NCBI GenBank assembly: GCA_025359215.1
Contig: JANYHE010000136.1
Location: forward strand, 1 to 64,000
From: Hyphomicrobiales bacterium
GTDB lineage: Bacteria > Pseudomonadota > Alphaproteobacteria > Rhizobiales > Aestuariivirgaceae
Length of the DNA: 64,000 nucleotides
Reading direction: 5' to 3'
Shown: in pieces, positions 47,282 through 56,005 of the stretch
How positions within the stretch are numbered: the stretch's first letter is position 1
Layout: the number at the start of each line of letters is the position of its first letter
Notes under the pieces: model-generated
Told to the model about the DNA's origin: nothing
The model's database searches: none
Seen by the model: only the letters and a program-made list of their open reading frames with translations
Made by a program: the position numbers and the translations under genes

Positions 47282-48210
47282 ATCACTTCACTTTCCCTTT
47301 GCGCACCAATTCCGGCAAGGCCTTCTGGCCGCAGCAAAAGCACCAAAACAATAAAACTGAAAACTCCGACGTCTCTATAAGACGTTGAAAACCAGCCCGA
47401 CCATAACACTTCCAGCACCGCAAGTGAAATGGCTCCCAGCACGGCGCCCTTAACCGAACCAAAGCCTCCGATGACGGCTGCAAACATCGCTTTGAAGCCG
47501 AGCATCAGGCCCGATGAAAAACTGGTGCCACCATAAGAAATAGCAACCATCCATCCTGAAACTGCGGCAAGCCCGGCCCCGAGCATAAAAGTCTGGCGCA
47601 TCACACTTTCAGTATTGATGCCACAAAGCTTAGCTAAAGAAATTTCCTGTGAGCACGCCTGCCAATTGCGACCAAAGCGCGTGAATTTCAAAACTGCGGC
47701 AAGACCAGCAACTGTGATAATAGAAAGCCCAATTGAAAGCGCCGTGACAGCTGGCATTTGCAAAATATATTGGCCTGATGAAAACACAATATCATCACCT
47801 TGAAACAACGGTGGAATCCAAATATCGCGTCCACCTGTTTGCAGCCGCATAAGCTCTTCGATCGCAATTGAAAATCCAATCGCCGCAATCATAAAGGCCT
47901 GTGCTGATTTATTGATCAGCGGCGCAAACACATAGCGCGCCGTCACATGACCAAAGCTCGCTGTGCATAGAACAGCGATGACCAAGGAAAAAAGTGAGGC
48001 AGGCAAATCATCATAGCCCTGCAACAAACTGGCAAAACAAACATAGACAGCCCCAAATGACCCGAACATGGCCACATCACCAAAGGACAGAAACACCTTC
48101 CGCGTAATCGCTTGTATGAGAGCAAAGGCCACCGCCAGCGGCACATAGAATGAGGAAAGCTGCACCACATTGATCAGCTGCTGAAAAAAATAAGCAAGGT
48201 CCTTCGTCAT
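47278..48210 (-). CDS. LivH-type ABC permease, orphan
   Basis: A 310-residue branched-chain amino acid-type permease with about eight helices, the FGRNWQACSQEISLAKLCGINTE cytoplasmic loop that contacts the ATPase, and AAVIGGFGSVKGAVLGAISLAVLEVL near the end. Normally LivH needs LivM, LivG, LivF and a binding protein; none is in the window. It is followed directly, with a four-base overlap, by a lipoprotein gene. Its role may depend on components elsewhere. Confidence 0.85.
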   Translation of the reverse strand: MTKDLAYFFQQLINVVQLSSFYVPLAVAFALIQAITRKVFLSFGDVAMFGSFGAVYVCFASLLQGYDDLPASLFSLVIAVLCTASFGHVTARYVFAPLINKSAQAFMIAAIGFSIAIEELMRLQTGGRDIWIPPLFQGDDIVFSSGQYILQMPAVTALSIGLSIITVAGLAAVLKFTRFGRNWQACSQEISLAKLCGINTESVMRQTFMLGAGLAAVSGWMVAISYGGTSFSSGLMLGFKAMFAAVIGGFGSVKGAVLGAISLAVLEVLWSGWFSTSYRDVGVFSFIVLVLLLRPEGLAGIGAQRESEVI

Positions 48211-48241
48211 GAGGCGAGTTAATCATGCGGCCTTTAAAGAC

Positions 48242-49792
48242 TCAATGCTTGAAATGGCGAACCCCGGTGAACACCATGGCAAGCCCTGCGGCATCAGCAG
48301 CTTTGATCACATCGTCATCTTTCATAGCGCCGCCGGGTTGAATAATTGCCGAGGCCCCCGCTTCCGCCGCCGCTTCAACACCATCGGGAAAGGGAAAGAA
48401 CGCATCAGAAGCCAACACTGATCCATTGACACCTGAAGCATCCAAGCTTTTGCGAACAGCAATACGCGTCGAATCAATGCGTGACATTTGCCCCGCGCCA
48501 ATGCCAACCGTGGCTCCATCTTTAGCAAAAACAATGGCATTGGATTTCACATGCTTGGCCACACGGAACGCAAAACGCAGATCGGATAATTCTTGCGGCG
48601 AAGGTTGACGTTTTGAAACCACGCGCAAAACCATATCATCAATAGAAACGGTATCAGCACTTTGCACCAGCAATCCGCCCGCGATGGATTTTACAATTTG
48701 CAGTGATGATTTTTGCGATTTTAAATCCGGCAATAGAAGCAATCGCAAATTCTTCTTCGCCGATAGTATTTGCAGCGCTTCAGCATCAGCTGAGGGCGCT
48801 ATGATCACCTCGGTAAAGAGTTTTGAAATTTCCAAAGCGGTTTTGCCGTCAAGAATTTTATTAAAAGCCAGAATGCCCCCAAACGCACTGGTGGTGTCAC
48901 ACGCCAAAGCCTTGGCATAGGCTCCGAATGATGTGGCCCCAATCGCCACACCACAAGGATTGGCGTGTTTCACAATCACGCAAGCCGTTTCATCAAATTC
49001 GCGCAGCGCCTCTAAGGCGGCATCGGCGTCATTGATGTTATTGTAAGAAAGCTCTTTGCCCTGCAGCTGTTTTGCATCAGCAATGCCAAGACGTTTGTCA
49101 CTGGTTTTATAGAGCGCCGCCATCTGATGTGGGTTTTCGCCATAGCGCAACACCTGCAGGCGCGGGCCTCCAATGGTGAAATAATCCGGTGTTGCCTCAC
49201 CATTTTGTCCATTGAACCAATTGGCAATGGCAGTGTCATAAGCAGCGGTTCTTGAAAACGCTTTGGCCGCCAATTTTTTGCGTGTGGCCAATGTGGTGCA
49301 TTGAGTGAGTTGCAGTTCGGCCAACACTGACGCGTAGTCCGAAGGATCTACAATCACCGTCACATGCGCGTGGTTCTTGGCAGCCCCTCTAATCATCGCA
49401 GGGCCACCCACATCAATGTTTTCGATGGTTTCGTCCCAATCGGCGTTTTTGGCAACCGTGGCTTCAAACGGGTAAAGATTGACCACCAACAAATCGATGT
49501 CTGAAATTCCGTTTTCTAGTTTGGCCGTTTCATGGGCAGCATCCCCACGTACTGAAAGCAGCCCACCGTGAACTTTAGGATGCAAGGTTTTAACACGACC
49601 ATCCATAATTTCAGGAAAGCCAGTGAGCGCCGAAACATCTTTCACGGCAAGGCCCTCTGCTTTTAAAGTCGCAGCCGTGCCCCCGGTTGAAATCAGTTCA
49701 ATCCCCAGATCAATCAAAGCCTTTGCAAATTCCAAAAGCCCGGTTTTGTCGGAAACAGAAATCAAAGCGCGGGTGATGGGTCGGTCGGTCAT
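48242..49792 (-). CDS. purH: Bifunctional AICAR transformylase/IMP cyclohydrolase
   Basis: A 516-residue enzyme for the last two steps of IMP synthesis. The N-terminal IMP cyclohydrolase (about 1-190) shows [19 protein letters not shown] and [13 protein letters not shown]; the AICAR transformylase has [13 protein letters not shown] and [15 protein letters not shown] (catalytic Lys-His), and the end reads [14 protein letters not shown]. The ORF track start nine codons earlier is replaced by the ATG at 49790-49792. Heparinase-like neighbour upstream is the usual rhizobial order. Confidence 0.97.
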   Translation of the reverse strand: MTDRPITRALISVSDKTGLLEFAKALIDLGIELISTGGTAATLKAEGLAVKDVSALTGFPEIMDGRVKTLHPKVHGGLLSVRGDAAHETAKLENGISDIDLLVVNLYPFEATVAKNADWDETIENIDVGGPAMIRGAAKNHAHVTVIVDPSDYASVLAELQLTQCTTLATRKKLAAKAFSRTAAYDTAIANWFNGQNGEATPDYFTIGGPRLQVLRYGENPHQMAALYKTSDKRLGIADAKQLQGKELSYNNINDADAALEALREFDETACVIVKHANPCGVAIGATSFGAYAKALACDTTSAFGGILAFNKILDGKTALEISKLFTEVIIAPSADAEALQILSAKKNLRLLLLPDLKSQKSSLQIVKSIAGGLLVQSADTVSIDDMVLRVVSKRQPSPQELSDLRFAFRVAKHVKSNAIVFAKDGATVGIGAGQMSRIDSTRIAVRKSLDASGVNGSVLASDAFFPFPDGVEAAAEAGASAIIQPGGAMKDDDVIKAADAAGLAMVFTGVRHFKH

Positions 49793-49844
49793 GCAATGCT
49801 CCAAATACACTTGGGCCATGCCTTAGCGGATGACGCGCAAAAAC

Positions 49845-51275
49845 TTAAGTCAAAAGATCAGGTCCGAAATCGCGCTTGCGGGCACGGGGCGTGGCGGTTC
49901 GGTTTTGCTTTTTAAGTGCCCAGTTCAGGCGCTTGCCAGCGTGGTTGGCAATTTTAATCACCGCGCCACTCTGTTCAATATGGGCCTCACCACCCCGCCA
50001 AGAAAGCTGCCACACTGTGCGGTCGGGTGTCACAAGCAAAATACCAACGGTCTCACGCATGGCTGTCAACTTCACATTGGGGGCCAAATGCAGAGCGATT
50101 TCAATTGCGTCTTGAGGCTCATCTTGCACCCGCAGATCATCACCTGTTTCTGATAGAAAATATGTGCGTGAATTATTTTGCAGCACCGTGCCTTGTGGGC
50201 CGGAATGAAGCTGGGTTCCGCCTTGGCCATTCACGCCTGAGCAAGAGCTTGCAAAGAGGCGCTGCAAACCATGTGAAAATTCCATGGCATTGCAAGATTG
50301 CGCATCCACCAGCACAAGCGATTTTCCGTGTTCCAGCCTCGCAAATTGTGAATGCCGTGCCAAATTTTGGGCGGGCGCTTGTGTGGAGTCCAATTGTTTT
50401 ATAGCTTGAATGAGATCCGCTTGTTCAGGATTTCCACAGAACTGCGCCAAACCCCCATCGCCATGGGTCATCATGGCCAAAAACGGCAGCATGCGTTCAA
50501 TGGCATTGCTGGCTGCGCCTGGAAAATTGACCCGCGCTGCTTTCATGGCCACTTTGAGCGGCAACAATAGCGCGAGCAGTACCACCACGTCTTGGGGGTT
50601 GCGAGTCATATGGCCGCCGTCTGGCGAAATGAGCTTGTCGATTTGTAATGTCAGTTGGTCGCTGGCCAGTTTCCGCAAAGCGTCCAAACCCTGAAAACTG
50701 GTTGAAACGTAAAGCAAAGCAATGGCCTTCAGTAAAGCCTGCTCGGGTGGAAGCGCACTTGTCCGGCGCAGGCGCTTGGTTTGCTGCGTAACCAGCCTAA
50801 AGAATTCATTTTGCAATTCGGCATCACAAGCTTTCGCCAAAACCCACCCATCGATGGCAAGCGCCAAAACAATTTTGCTGAGTGTGCCTGCATCGCGCGG
50901 TGCCTTTCCCGCCTTGGCCCAGCGGCCCAGAAGCCTGAGGGCATAATGCGCATGAAGATTGCGCTTGCTTTCTGCAAAATGCTGCAGCCAGCTTAAGTTT
51001 TGTAAAGCCCCCTGCCAGGCCTTTGAACCCATGCGCTTTTCAAAAACTTCGGAAGCCAAAGCTTTAATGGCTTCTCCACCAAACACAAATTGACCATTAT
51101 ACATGGCAAAGGCCAATTCGGCGTTGCCACTGTGCAGTCTTGCGACAGGAAGTACAAAGCCAGATGCAGCAAAATGGGGGCCCGGCTGCAGCTTAGCCCA
51201 AAGCGAGCTCCACTGCGGCAAACTTAACCGTTGTGGCCGCTGCGTTACAACGCGAAATGGAACACGATCAGCCAT
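49845..51275 (-). CDS. Heparinase II/III-like protein
   Basis: A 476-residue protein: N-terminal alpha region (about 60-265), then a beta domain with FARLEHGKSLVLVDA and GTVLQNNSRTYFLSETGD of the heparinase II/III family. In rhizobia this gene typically lies between rsmB and purH; here purH follows but rsmB is absent, and a DUF1674 gene is divergent. Members are shorter than true heparinases. Polysaccharide lyase activity has not been shown for this subgroup. The ATG is 106 bases from the divergent gene. Confidence 0.8.
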   Translation of the reverse strand: MADRVPFRVVTQRPQRLSLPQWSSLWAKLQPGPHFAASGFVLPVARLHSGNAELAFAMYNGQFVFGGEAIKALASEVFEKRMGSKAWQGALQNLSWLQHFAESKRNLHAHYALRLLGRWAKAGKAPRDAGTLSKIVLALAIDGWVLAKACDAELQNEFFRLVTQQTKRLRRTSALPPEQALLKAIALLYVSTSFQGLDALRKLASDQLTLQIDKLISPDGGHMTRNPQDVVVLLALLLPLKVAMKAARVNFPGAASNAIERMLPFLAMMTHGDGGLAQFCGNPEQADLIQAIKQLDSTQAPAQNLARHSQFARLEHGKSLVLVDAQSCNAMEFSHGLQRLFASSCSGVNGQGGTQLHSGPQGTVLQNNSRTYFLSETGDDLRVQDEPQDAIEIALHLAPNVKLTAMRETVGILLVTPDRTVWQLSWRGGEAHIEQSGAVIKIANHAGKRLNWALKKQNRTATPRARKRDFGPDLLT

Positions 51276-51380
51276 AAAGAGCTTCGTTTTGCCTTTGAGG
51301 TTTCAATGAGAAAATTCAGCTTCACAGGTTTGTGGTTAATGAACTGCTAATTTGCTAGCTTATGATCAGGAGAATTTGAG

Positions 51381-51551
51381 ATGGAAAAACCAGAATTGAC
51401 GCAAGCCGCAAAGCGGGCCTTGGCCGAAGCTGAAGCCCGCCGGAAATCGGCTGATAAATCGGCGCTTCCGCCAGAAGTGAACGGCACCAGAGGCCCAGAG
51501 CCTACCCGGTTTGGTGATTGGGAGAAAAAGGGCATCACCTCAGATTTCTAG
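51381..51551 (+). CDS. DUF1674/SDHAF4-family small protein
   Basis: A 56-residue protein missing from the ORF track: ATG at 51381 after AGGAG, ending GPEPTRFGDWEKKGITSDF and TAG at 51549-51551. The RGPEPTRxGDWEKKGxxSDF end is the hallmark of DUF1674, homologous to the mitochondrial succinate dehydrogenase assembly factor SDHAF4. In bacteria it probably aids flavinylated SdhA maturation; sdh genes are not in the window. It is divergent from the heparinase-like gene. Confidence 0.93.
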   Translation: MEKPELTQAAKRALAEAEARRKSADKSALPPEVNGTRGPEPTRFGDWEKKGITSDF

Positions 51552-51664
51552 GACTCTAGATTTAAATATGATTTAAAGCCTATTTAAGGCCTGCTCAGGC
51601 AGTTTCATGGTGGGTCAGCTAGGAGTGTAGCCAACGTGTCAAACCACCTTGAAAGGGGCTCCCA

Positions 51665-52333
51665 GTGACCGCAGAATTGAAATCATCAAAAGTTGTGATT
51701 ACTCCTAATGTGACAACCATGAAGCGCATTCGCACCCTTGCCGAACTTGAAACGGCAACCTTAGGCCTCTGCCAAATCGAGCCTCGCTTTGCAGCCGTGG
51801 CAAAGCAGCACGGCATCCCGTCGCTGAGGGTCTCACCACAAGGGTTGGAAGGATTGCTGATGATTATCACCGAGCAATTCTTATCGCTTCAAGCCGCCGC
51901 CGCGATTTGGGAAAGGATCAAATCACGCCTCGGCGACTGTTCCCCTGAAGCGGTTTTACAATGCCCTCAATCAGAGCTCGTTGCCTTGGGCCTGTCGCGC
52001 ACCAAAGCCAAAGCCTTTCATGCCGCAGCCCTAAGTGATTTGGATTTTACTGAGCATGATGAAACTGGCGTCACAAAAGAACTATGCGCCATTCATGGTG
52101 TTGGGCCATGGACGGCCGATATTTACCTGCTTTCAGTTTTGGGGGCAGCCGATGCGTGGCCAACCGGAGATTTAGCCTTGCGGATCGCCATCCAAGACTT
52201 TCTCCAGCTTGAACATCGCCCCGAAATCTCGCAGATGGCGGAGTTGGCCGAAAACTGGCGTCCCCACCGGGCCGTGGCAGCCCGGCTACTTTGGAGCCAT
52301 TATCGCGGCCTCAAAGGCCTTGCACAGGCGTGA
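51665..52333 (+). CDS. AlkA-type DNA-3-methyladenine glycosylase
   Basis: A 222-residue base-excision repair enzyme of the HhH-GPD superfamily. The helix-hairpin-helix is LCAIHGVGPWTADIYLLSVLG and the catalytic Asp is in PTGDLALRIAI (about residue 177). It removes alkylated purines. The start is a GTG at 51665 with AAGGGG upstream; the ATG at 51719 is the alternative and would give a 204-residue protein nearer the conserved region. It lacks the N-terminal AlkA beta domain of E. coli, common in alphaproteobacteria. Confidence 0.9.
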   Translation: MTAELKSSKVVITPNVTTMKRIRTLAELETATLGLCQIEPRFAAVAKQHGIPSLRVSPQGLEGLLMIITEQFLSLQAAAAIWERIKSRLGDCSPEAVLQCPQSELVALGLSRTKAKAFHAAALSDLDFTEHDETGVTKELCAIHGVGPWTADIYLLSVLGAADAWPTGDLALRIAIQDFLQLEHRPEISQMAELAENWRPHRAVAARLLWSHYRGLKGLAQA

Positions 52334-52405
52334 CAGAGCGCCTCTTCACATAACCGATATAGTGCTTATAGTATAAGCAAGAAAACATTCGAAAAGAGGT
52401 TTTGC

Positions 52406-52966
52406 TTGTATCACGCGCCCATCGCGCCAGAAGCCTGCCCTGCTTTGGTTCTCAATGCCGACTATCGGCCTTTGAGCTACTTTCCCTTAAGCTTGTGGTG
52501 TTGGCAGGATGCTGTGAAAGCCGTGTTTCTTGACCGTGTTAATATTGTCTCGGAATATGACCGCGTGGTCCATTCATCCTCAGCCGAATTCAAGCTGCCA
52601 AGCGTTGTTTCACTCAAAACTTATGTAAAACCCTCACGCAATCCCGCTTTCACACGGTTTAACGTGTTCTTGCGCGACCGGTTCGAATGCCAATATTGTG
52701 GCGACGGCGATGATTTGACATTTGATCATGTGATCCCACGCTCCAAGGGCGGACAGACAACATGGGGAAACGTTGTGGCTGCTTGCTCCCCTTGCAATTT
52801 AACCAAAGGCGGCAAGCTGCCCAAGGAAGCGGGCATGTTCCCCAAAAACTGGCCGGAAATTCCTTCAGTGAACAAGCTCCACAGCAACGGCCGCCTGTTC
52901 CCACCCAATTACTTGCATGAAAGCTGGATGGATTATCTTTATTGGGATGCTGAACTCGATCCTTGA
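52406..52966 (+). CDS. HNH endonuclease family protein
   Basis: A 186-residue protein with an N-terminal region (VLNADYRPLSYFPLSLWCWQDAV) and a C-terminal HNH nuclease fold: FECQYCGDGDDLTFDHVIPRSKGGQTTWGNVV and CSPCNLTKGGKLP, with CxxC/CxxC zinc cysteines and the DHV His. This stand-alone protein is conserved in alphaproteobacteria; its target is unknown. The start is TTG at 52406, eight bases after AAAAGAGG. It overlaps convergent dsbB by 28 bases. Confidence 0.87.
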   Translation: MYHAPIAPEACPALVLNADYRPLSYFPLSLWCWQDAVKAVFLDRVNIVSEYDRVVHSSSAEFKLPSVVSLKTYVKPSRNPAFTRFNVFLRDRFECQYCGDGDDLTFDHVIPRSKGGQTTWGNVVAACSPCNLTKGGKLPKEAGMFPKNWPEIPSVNKLHSNGRLFPPNYLHESWMDYLYWDAELDP

Positions 52967-53403
52967 GCTTTGCTCAAGGCCAGCCATGCGACTACCGCTG
53001 AAACAATTGCATTCCAGCCCGCCAGCGATAATCCTAAAATGCGAATGGCAGGCTGATCACACATCACAGCTTTTTTGGTCAGATCAGGTAATCCGCCTGT
53101 CACGGTGCCACCGGTGCAGGTTGTGGGGCCTTGCCAGAATTTCCATTCAACGCCGGCATGGTAAATGCCAAAAATCATACTGCCCAACATGATGAGGCCA
53201 ACAAAATAAAGCCCACCGCGCTGCAGTTTGGGATCGAGAAATGAAAACAACAAGCTGAGCGGAATGACTGCATAATAAGCATAGCGCTGCATTAGGCAAA
53301 GTTCACACGGCGCATAGCCAAAATATTCAAATCCCCAAGCGCCAACCAGCACTACGGCTGTAATTGCAAAGACGGCCAACAGGGTTTGGCGTTGCGTTAA
53401 CAT
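52939..53403 (-). CDS. dsbB: Disulfide bond formation protein DsbB-like
   Basis: A 154-residue inner-membrane protein with four predicted helices. The quinone-linked pair is YAPCELCLMQRYAYY (CELC) and the second periplasmic pair lies in the PTTCTGG and AVMCDQP region. It reoxidises DsbA or a similar partner using quinone. It overlaps the YqaA gene by seven bases and the HNH gene at its 3' end. Confidence 0.92.
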   Translation of the reverse strand: MLTQRQTLLAVFAITAVVLVGAWGFEYFGYAPCELCLMQRYAYYAVIPLSLLFSFLDPKLQRGGLYFVGLIMLGSMIFGIYHAGVEWKFWQGPTTCTGGTVTGGLPDLTKKAVMCDQPAIRILGLSLAGWNAIVSAVVAWLALSKAQGSSSASQ

Positions 53404-54005
53404 GTAAGAGCTCCAGAGCTTCCAATGAATTTGATGGCTAGATACAGCCCAATCAAGATGGCCGCAACAAGGCCTGCTAAAAGCCCCAGCCGTTTTTCAA
53501 TAAAATGCTTGATCGCCTCACCATAGGTTTTGAGCGCATAGGCCAGTGCAAAAAACCGAATGCCTCTGGCAATAATGCAAGACAGCACGAAGAACACAAA
53601 ACTAATCTGCGCCACGCCTGCCAGAATCGTAACGATTTTGATCGGCGGCAAATGGGCAAGCCCCGATGTGACCAACAACACAAGCAGTGTTTCGTTGCCC
53701 GTGCAGGCTTTGAGTTGCTCAAACTTTTGCAGTTCGCCAAAAGCGCTTAAAATCGGCTTGGCAAGGGCTTCATAGGCAAAGTAGCCCAAGTAATAGCCAG
53801 CAATTCCACCCAATGTAGAGGCAAGTGTGGCAACCAAAGCATAACGATAAGCCCGCGCCGGTTTTGCCAAAGCCATTGGGATGAATAAAATATCAGCGGG
53901 CACCAGAAATACCGAACTTTCCACAAAGGCAATCACCGCCAGCCAAACTTCAGCCGATTTGCGCGCCGCAAGAGAAAGTGTCCAATCATAAAGTTTTTGC
54001 AGCAT
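53397..54005 (-). CDS. YqaA family membrane protein (DedA-like)
   Basis: A 202-residue protein with about five helices and the YqaA pattern: AVIAFVESSVFLVPADILFIPMALA and SAFGELQKFEQLKACTGNE. YqaA belongs to the SNARE-associated/DedA superfamily, inner-membrane proteins thought to move lipids. The start is the ATG at 54005, two bases after the arfB stop; an overlapping TTG at 54011 is an alternative. It overlaps dsbB by seven bases. Confidence 0.85.
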   Translation of the reverse strand: MLQKLYDWTLSLAARKSAEVWLAVIAFVESSVFLVPADILFIPMALAKPARAYRYALVATLASTLGGIAGYYLGYFAYEALAKPILSAFGELQKFEQLKACTGNETLLVLLVTSGLAHLPPIKIVTILAGVAQISFVFFVLSCIIARGIRFFALAYALKTYGEAIKHFIEKRLGLLAGLVAAILIGLYLAIKFIGSSGALTC

Positions 54006-54007
54006 CG

Positions 54008-54427
54008 TCAATCCATTTCCGGTTTATTTTGGCGCAGATTTTTGGTCCGGCCGCGTTTCACTTTGGTTTCAAGCCTTTTGAGCGTTGATGAATAACTAGG
54101 TTGAGTGGCCCGTCGCGGTTTGGGCTTCATTAAAGCCTTTTGCAAAAGTGTGACCAGTTTTTCTTGCGCCAAAGCGCGGTTGCGCTCTTGGCTGCGAAAT
54201 TCTTGCGCTTGGATCACCAAAACCTTATCGAGCGTCATTTGTCGCCCGGCCAAAGTCTCTAAACGGGCCAGTGCTTCTTCGCCCAAACCGGAAATTGTGA
54301 CATCATAACGCAGTTCAACCGCCGTCGAGACCTTGTTGACGTTTTGCCCGCCGGGGCCAGAAGCACGCATAAACGTCTCTTTAATGTCGCGCTCATCAAT
54401 AAAGAACGAATCGGAAATTCGGATCAT
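54008..54427 (-). CDS. arfB: Alternative ribosome-rescue factor ArfB
   Basis: A 139-residue release-factor-like hydrolase. GGQ is visible in ASGPGGQNVNKVSTAVELR (about residue 26), and a basic C-terminal tail (ETKVKRGRTKNLRQNKPEMD) is the ribosome mRNA-channel anchor. It frees peptides from stalled ribosomes. The ORF track starts 12 codons earlier; MIRISDSFFIDERDIKETF is the usual start. First in a minus-strand arfB-yqaA-dsbB run, with tRNA-Leu divergent. Confidence 0.93.
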   Translation of the reverse strand: MIRISDSFFIDERDIKETFMRASGPGGQNVNKVSTAVELRYDVTISGLGEEALARLETLAGRQMTLDKVLVIQAQEFRSQERNRALAQEKLVTLLQKALMKPKPRRATQPSYSSTLKRLETKVKRGRTKNLRQNKPEMD

Positions 54428-54492
54428 TTGCGTTTTAAAGCGCCTTTCTGGTTGACGGCGCAAGCCTCATGGCATTAGAGAGTGCCGGAAAT

Positions 54493-54573
54493 GCCCTTGT
54501 GGTGGAATGGTAGACGCGACGGACTCAAAATCCGTTTCCGAGAGGAGTGGGGGTTCAAGTCCCTCCAAGGGCA
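54493..54573 (+). tRNA. tRNA-Leu (anticodon CAA)
   Basis: Acceptor GCCCTTG/CAAGGGC, discriminator A, CCA encoded at 54574-54576. The anticodon stem-loop is ACGGACTCAAAATCCGT giving CAA, which reads UUG. A class II variable arm (TTCCGAGAGGAGT) and T-arm GGGGGTTCAAGTCCCTC are present. Confidence 0.97.
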
Positions 54574-54591
54574 CCATCCAAATTCAGTTGC

Positions 54592-54628
54592 CCCAGATAC
54601 AATTGCCGTTGATTTACCGCAATCTGGG
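54592..54628 (+). other. Bulged hairpin after tRNA-Leu
   Basis: CCCAG/CTGGG and ATTGC/GCAAT pair around a 12-base loop, with a five-base bulge (ATACA). There is no T-tract after it, so it may be a processing element or weak terminator of the tRNA transcript. Confidence 0.3.
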
Positions 54629-54694
54629 TTGATTGGTGGGGCATGATGGGCTAGGCCCATTTCCAAGTTTTGAAAGCAAGCAGGCGGGACTTTC

Positions 54695-56005
54695 GTGGCA
54701 TTTTTAGTGCGGATCATAGTGTTGGGCTGTTTGGCGCATTTCGCCATGACAGCAGCGCAAGCTGAAACCAACAAAGCCCCAGCCATGGGCCCCAGTCTAT
54801 TGTTCGATGCGCACACAGGCGAAGTGATCAGCCAAGACCGCGCTGGCGAGCCATGGTATCCAGCCTCTCTCACCAAGCTAATGACAGGGTATGTGATCTT
54901 CAAGAAAATCAAAGCCGGTCAATTGCGCTTGGATCAAGATATTCCGGTGTCTGATCTTGCAGCCTCCCAACCCGCCAGCAAAATTGGTGTGCCCGCAGGC
55001 AAAACTGTAAAAGTTGATTTCGCATTGCAAGCCATGCTGGTCTATTCGGCTAATGATATGGCCTATGTTTTAGCTGAGGCCGGTGGCGGCTCGATTGCTG
55101 GCTTTGCCAAGGATATGAATGACGTGGCCCATGATATGGGTCTTTCTGCCACCCATTTTGTTAATCCCAATGGCTTGTTTGACCCGCGCCAAATCACCAG
55201 TGCCCGCGATATTGGCATTGTTGCAGCATTGTTAATCAACGAATTTCCGGAACATGCCCATTATTTCAATCAGGAATTTGTGGCTGTGGGCAAGCGCCGC
55301 TTGGCCAACCACAACAGCTTGATTCGCTCCATGCCCGAAGCCGTAGGCATGAAAACCGGCTTTGTGTGCAACTCAGGCTATAATCTGGTGGGCTCTGCTG
55401 TGAAGGATGGCCGCCAATTGGTTTCTGTGGTTTTGGGCGCCCGCAACGGGCCGTCACGCGCCCAGCTGTCTGAATTGCTTCTGAAATCCGGCCTCGACCG
55501 CCAACCAGATCCGGCCCACGGCAAAGTGGGCGAAATTGTTGATCAATCCTATGGTGCCATTGTTCCTGCCGACATGTCAGCCGCTGTTTGCAAAGGCAGG
55601 CCGCCAACATCATTGGTCAATGCTCATGAAATGGCAGGCTGGGCGGTTTCCTTCGGCACTTATGATACGTTGGTCAAAGCCGATATGGCCTTGCGCGGCC
55701 GCATGATTGCACCCGCTGGCATTGATGCGGCTGGCCAACATGGTGTGATTAAAATGGAAGGCACTGCTGGCTTTGCCGCAATGATGTGGAATTTCGATCA
55801 AGCCACCAGCCTCAATATCTGCCGCCAATACCGCTTAGATGGGGCCACCTGCTATGTGCTGCCCAACACCACCATTCAACAAATCGCACAAAGTGCGCCC
55901 TTGCCAGATGTGATTCCCGATGCTGGAACTGATCAAGGTTCAGATACTGAAAAAGCCAAACCTGTCATCCGCCATAAGGGCCGGGTTCGGAAAGTCTTAC
56001 GTTAA
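54695..56005 (+). CDS. D-alanyl-D-alanine carboxypeptidase (PBP5/6-like)
   Basis: A 436-residue penicillin-binding protein with a signal peptide (to AQA-ET about residue 23). The SXXK box is PASLTKLMTG, SXN is YSANDMA and KTG is GMKTGFVCNSGYN. It trims pentapeptides in the periplasmic peptidoglycan. The start is GTG at 54695. The C-terminal about 170 residues include an unusual domain ending in KPVIRHKGRVRKVLR instead of the amphipathic anchor typical of PBP5, so membrane attachment is uncertain. It abuts the EamA gene. Confidence 0.93.
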   Translation: MAFLVRIIVLGCLAHFAMTAAQAETNKAPAMGPSLLFDAHTGEVISQDRAGEPWYPASLTKLMTGYVIFKKIKAGQLRLDQDIPVSDLAASQPASKIGVPAGKTVKVDFALQAMLVYSANDMAYVLAEAGGGSIAGFAKDMNDVAHDMGLSATHFVNPNGLFDPRQITSARDIGIVAALLINEFPEHAHYFNQEFVAVGKRRLANHNSLIRSMPEAVGMKTGFVCNSGYNLVGSAVKDGRQLVSVVLGARNGPSRAQLSELLLKSGLDRQPDPAHGKVGEIVDQSYGAIVPADMSAAVCKGRPPTSLVNAHEMAGWAVSFGTYDTLVKADMALRGRMIAPAGIDAAGQHGVIKMEGTAGFAAMMWNFDQATSLNICRQYRLDGATCYVLPNTTIQQIAQSAPLPDVIPDAGTDQGSDTEKAKPVIRHKGRVRKVLR

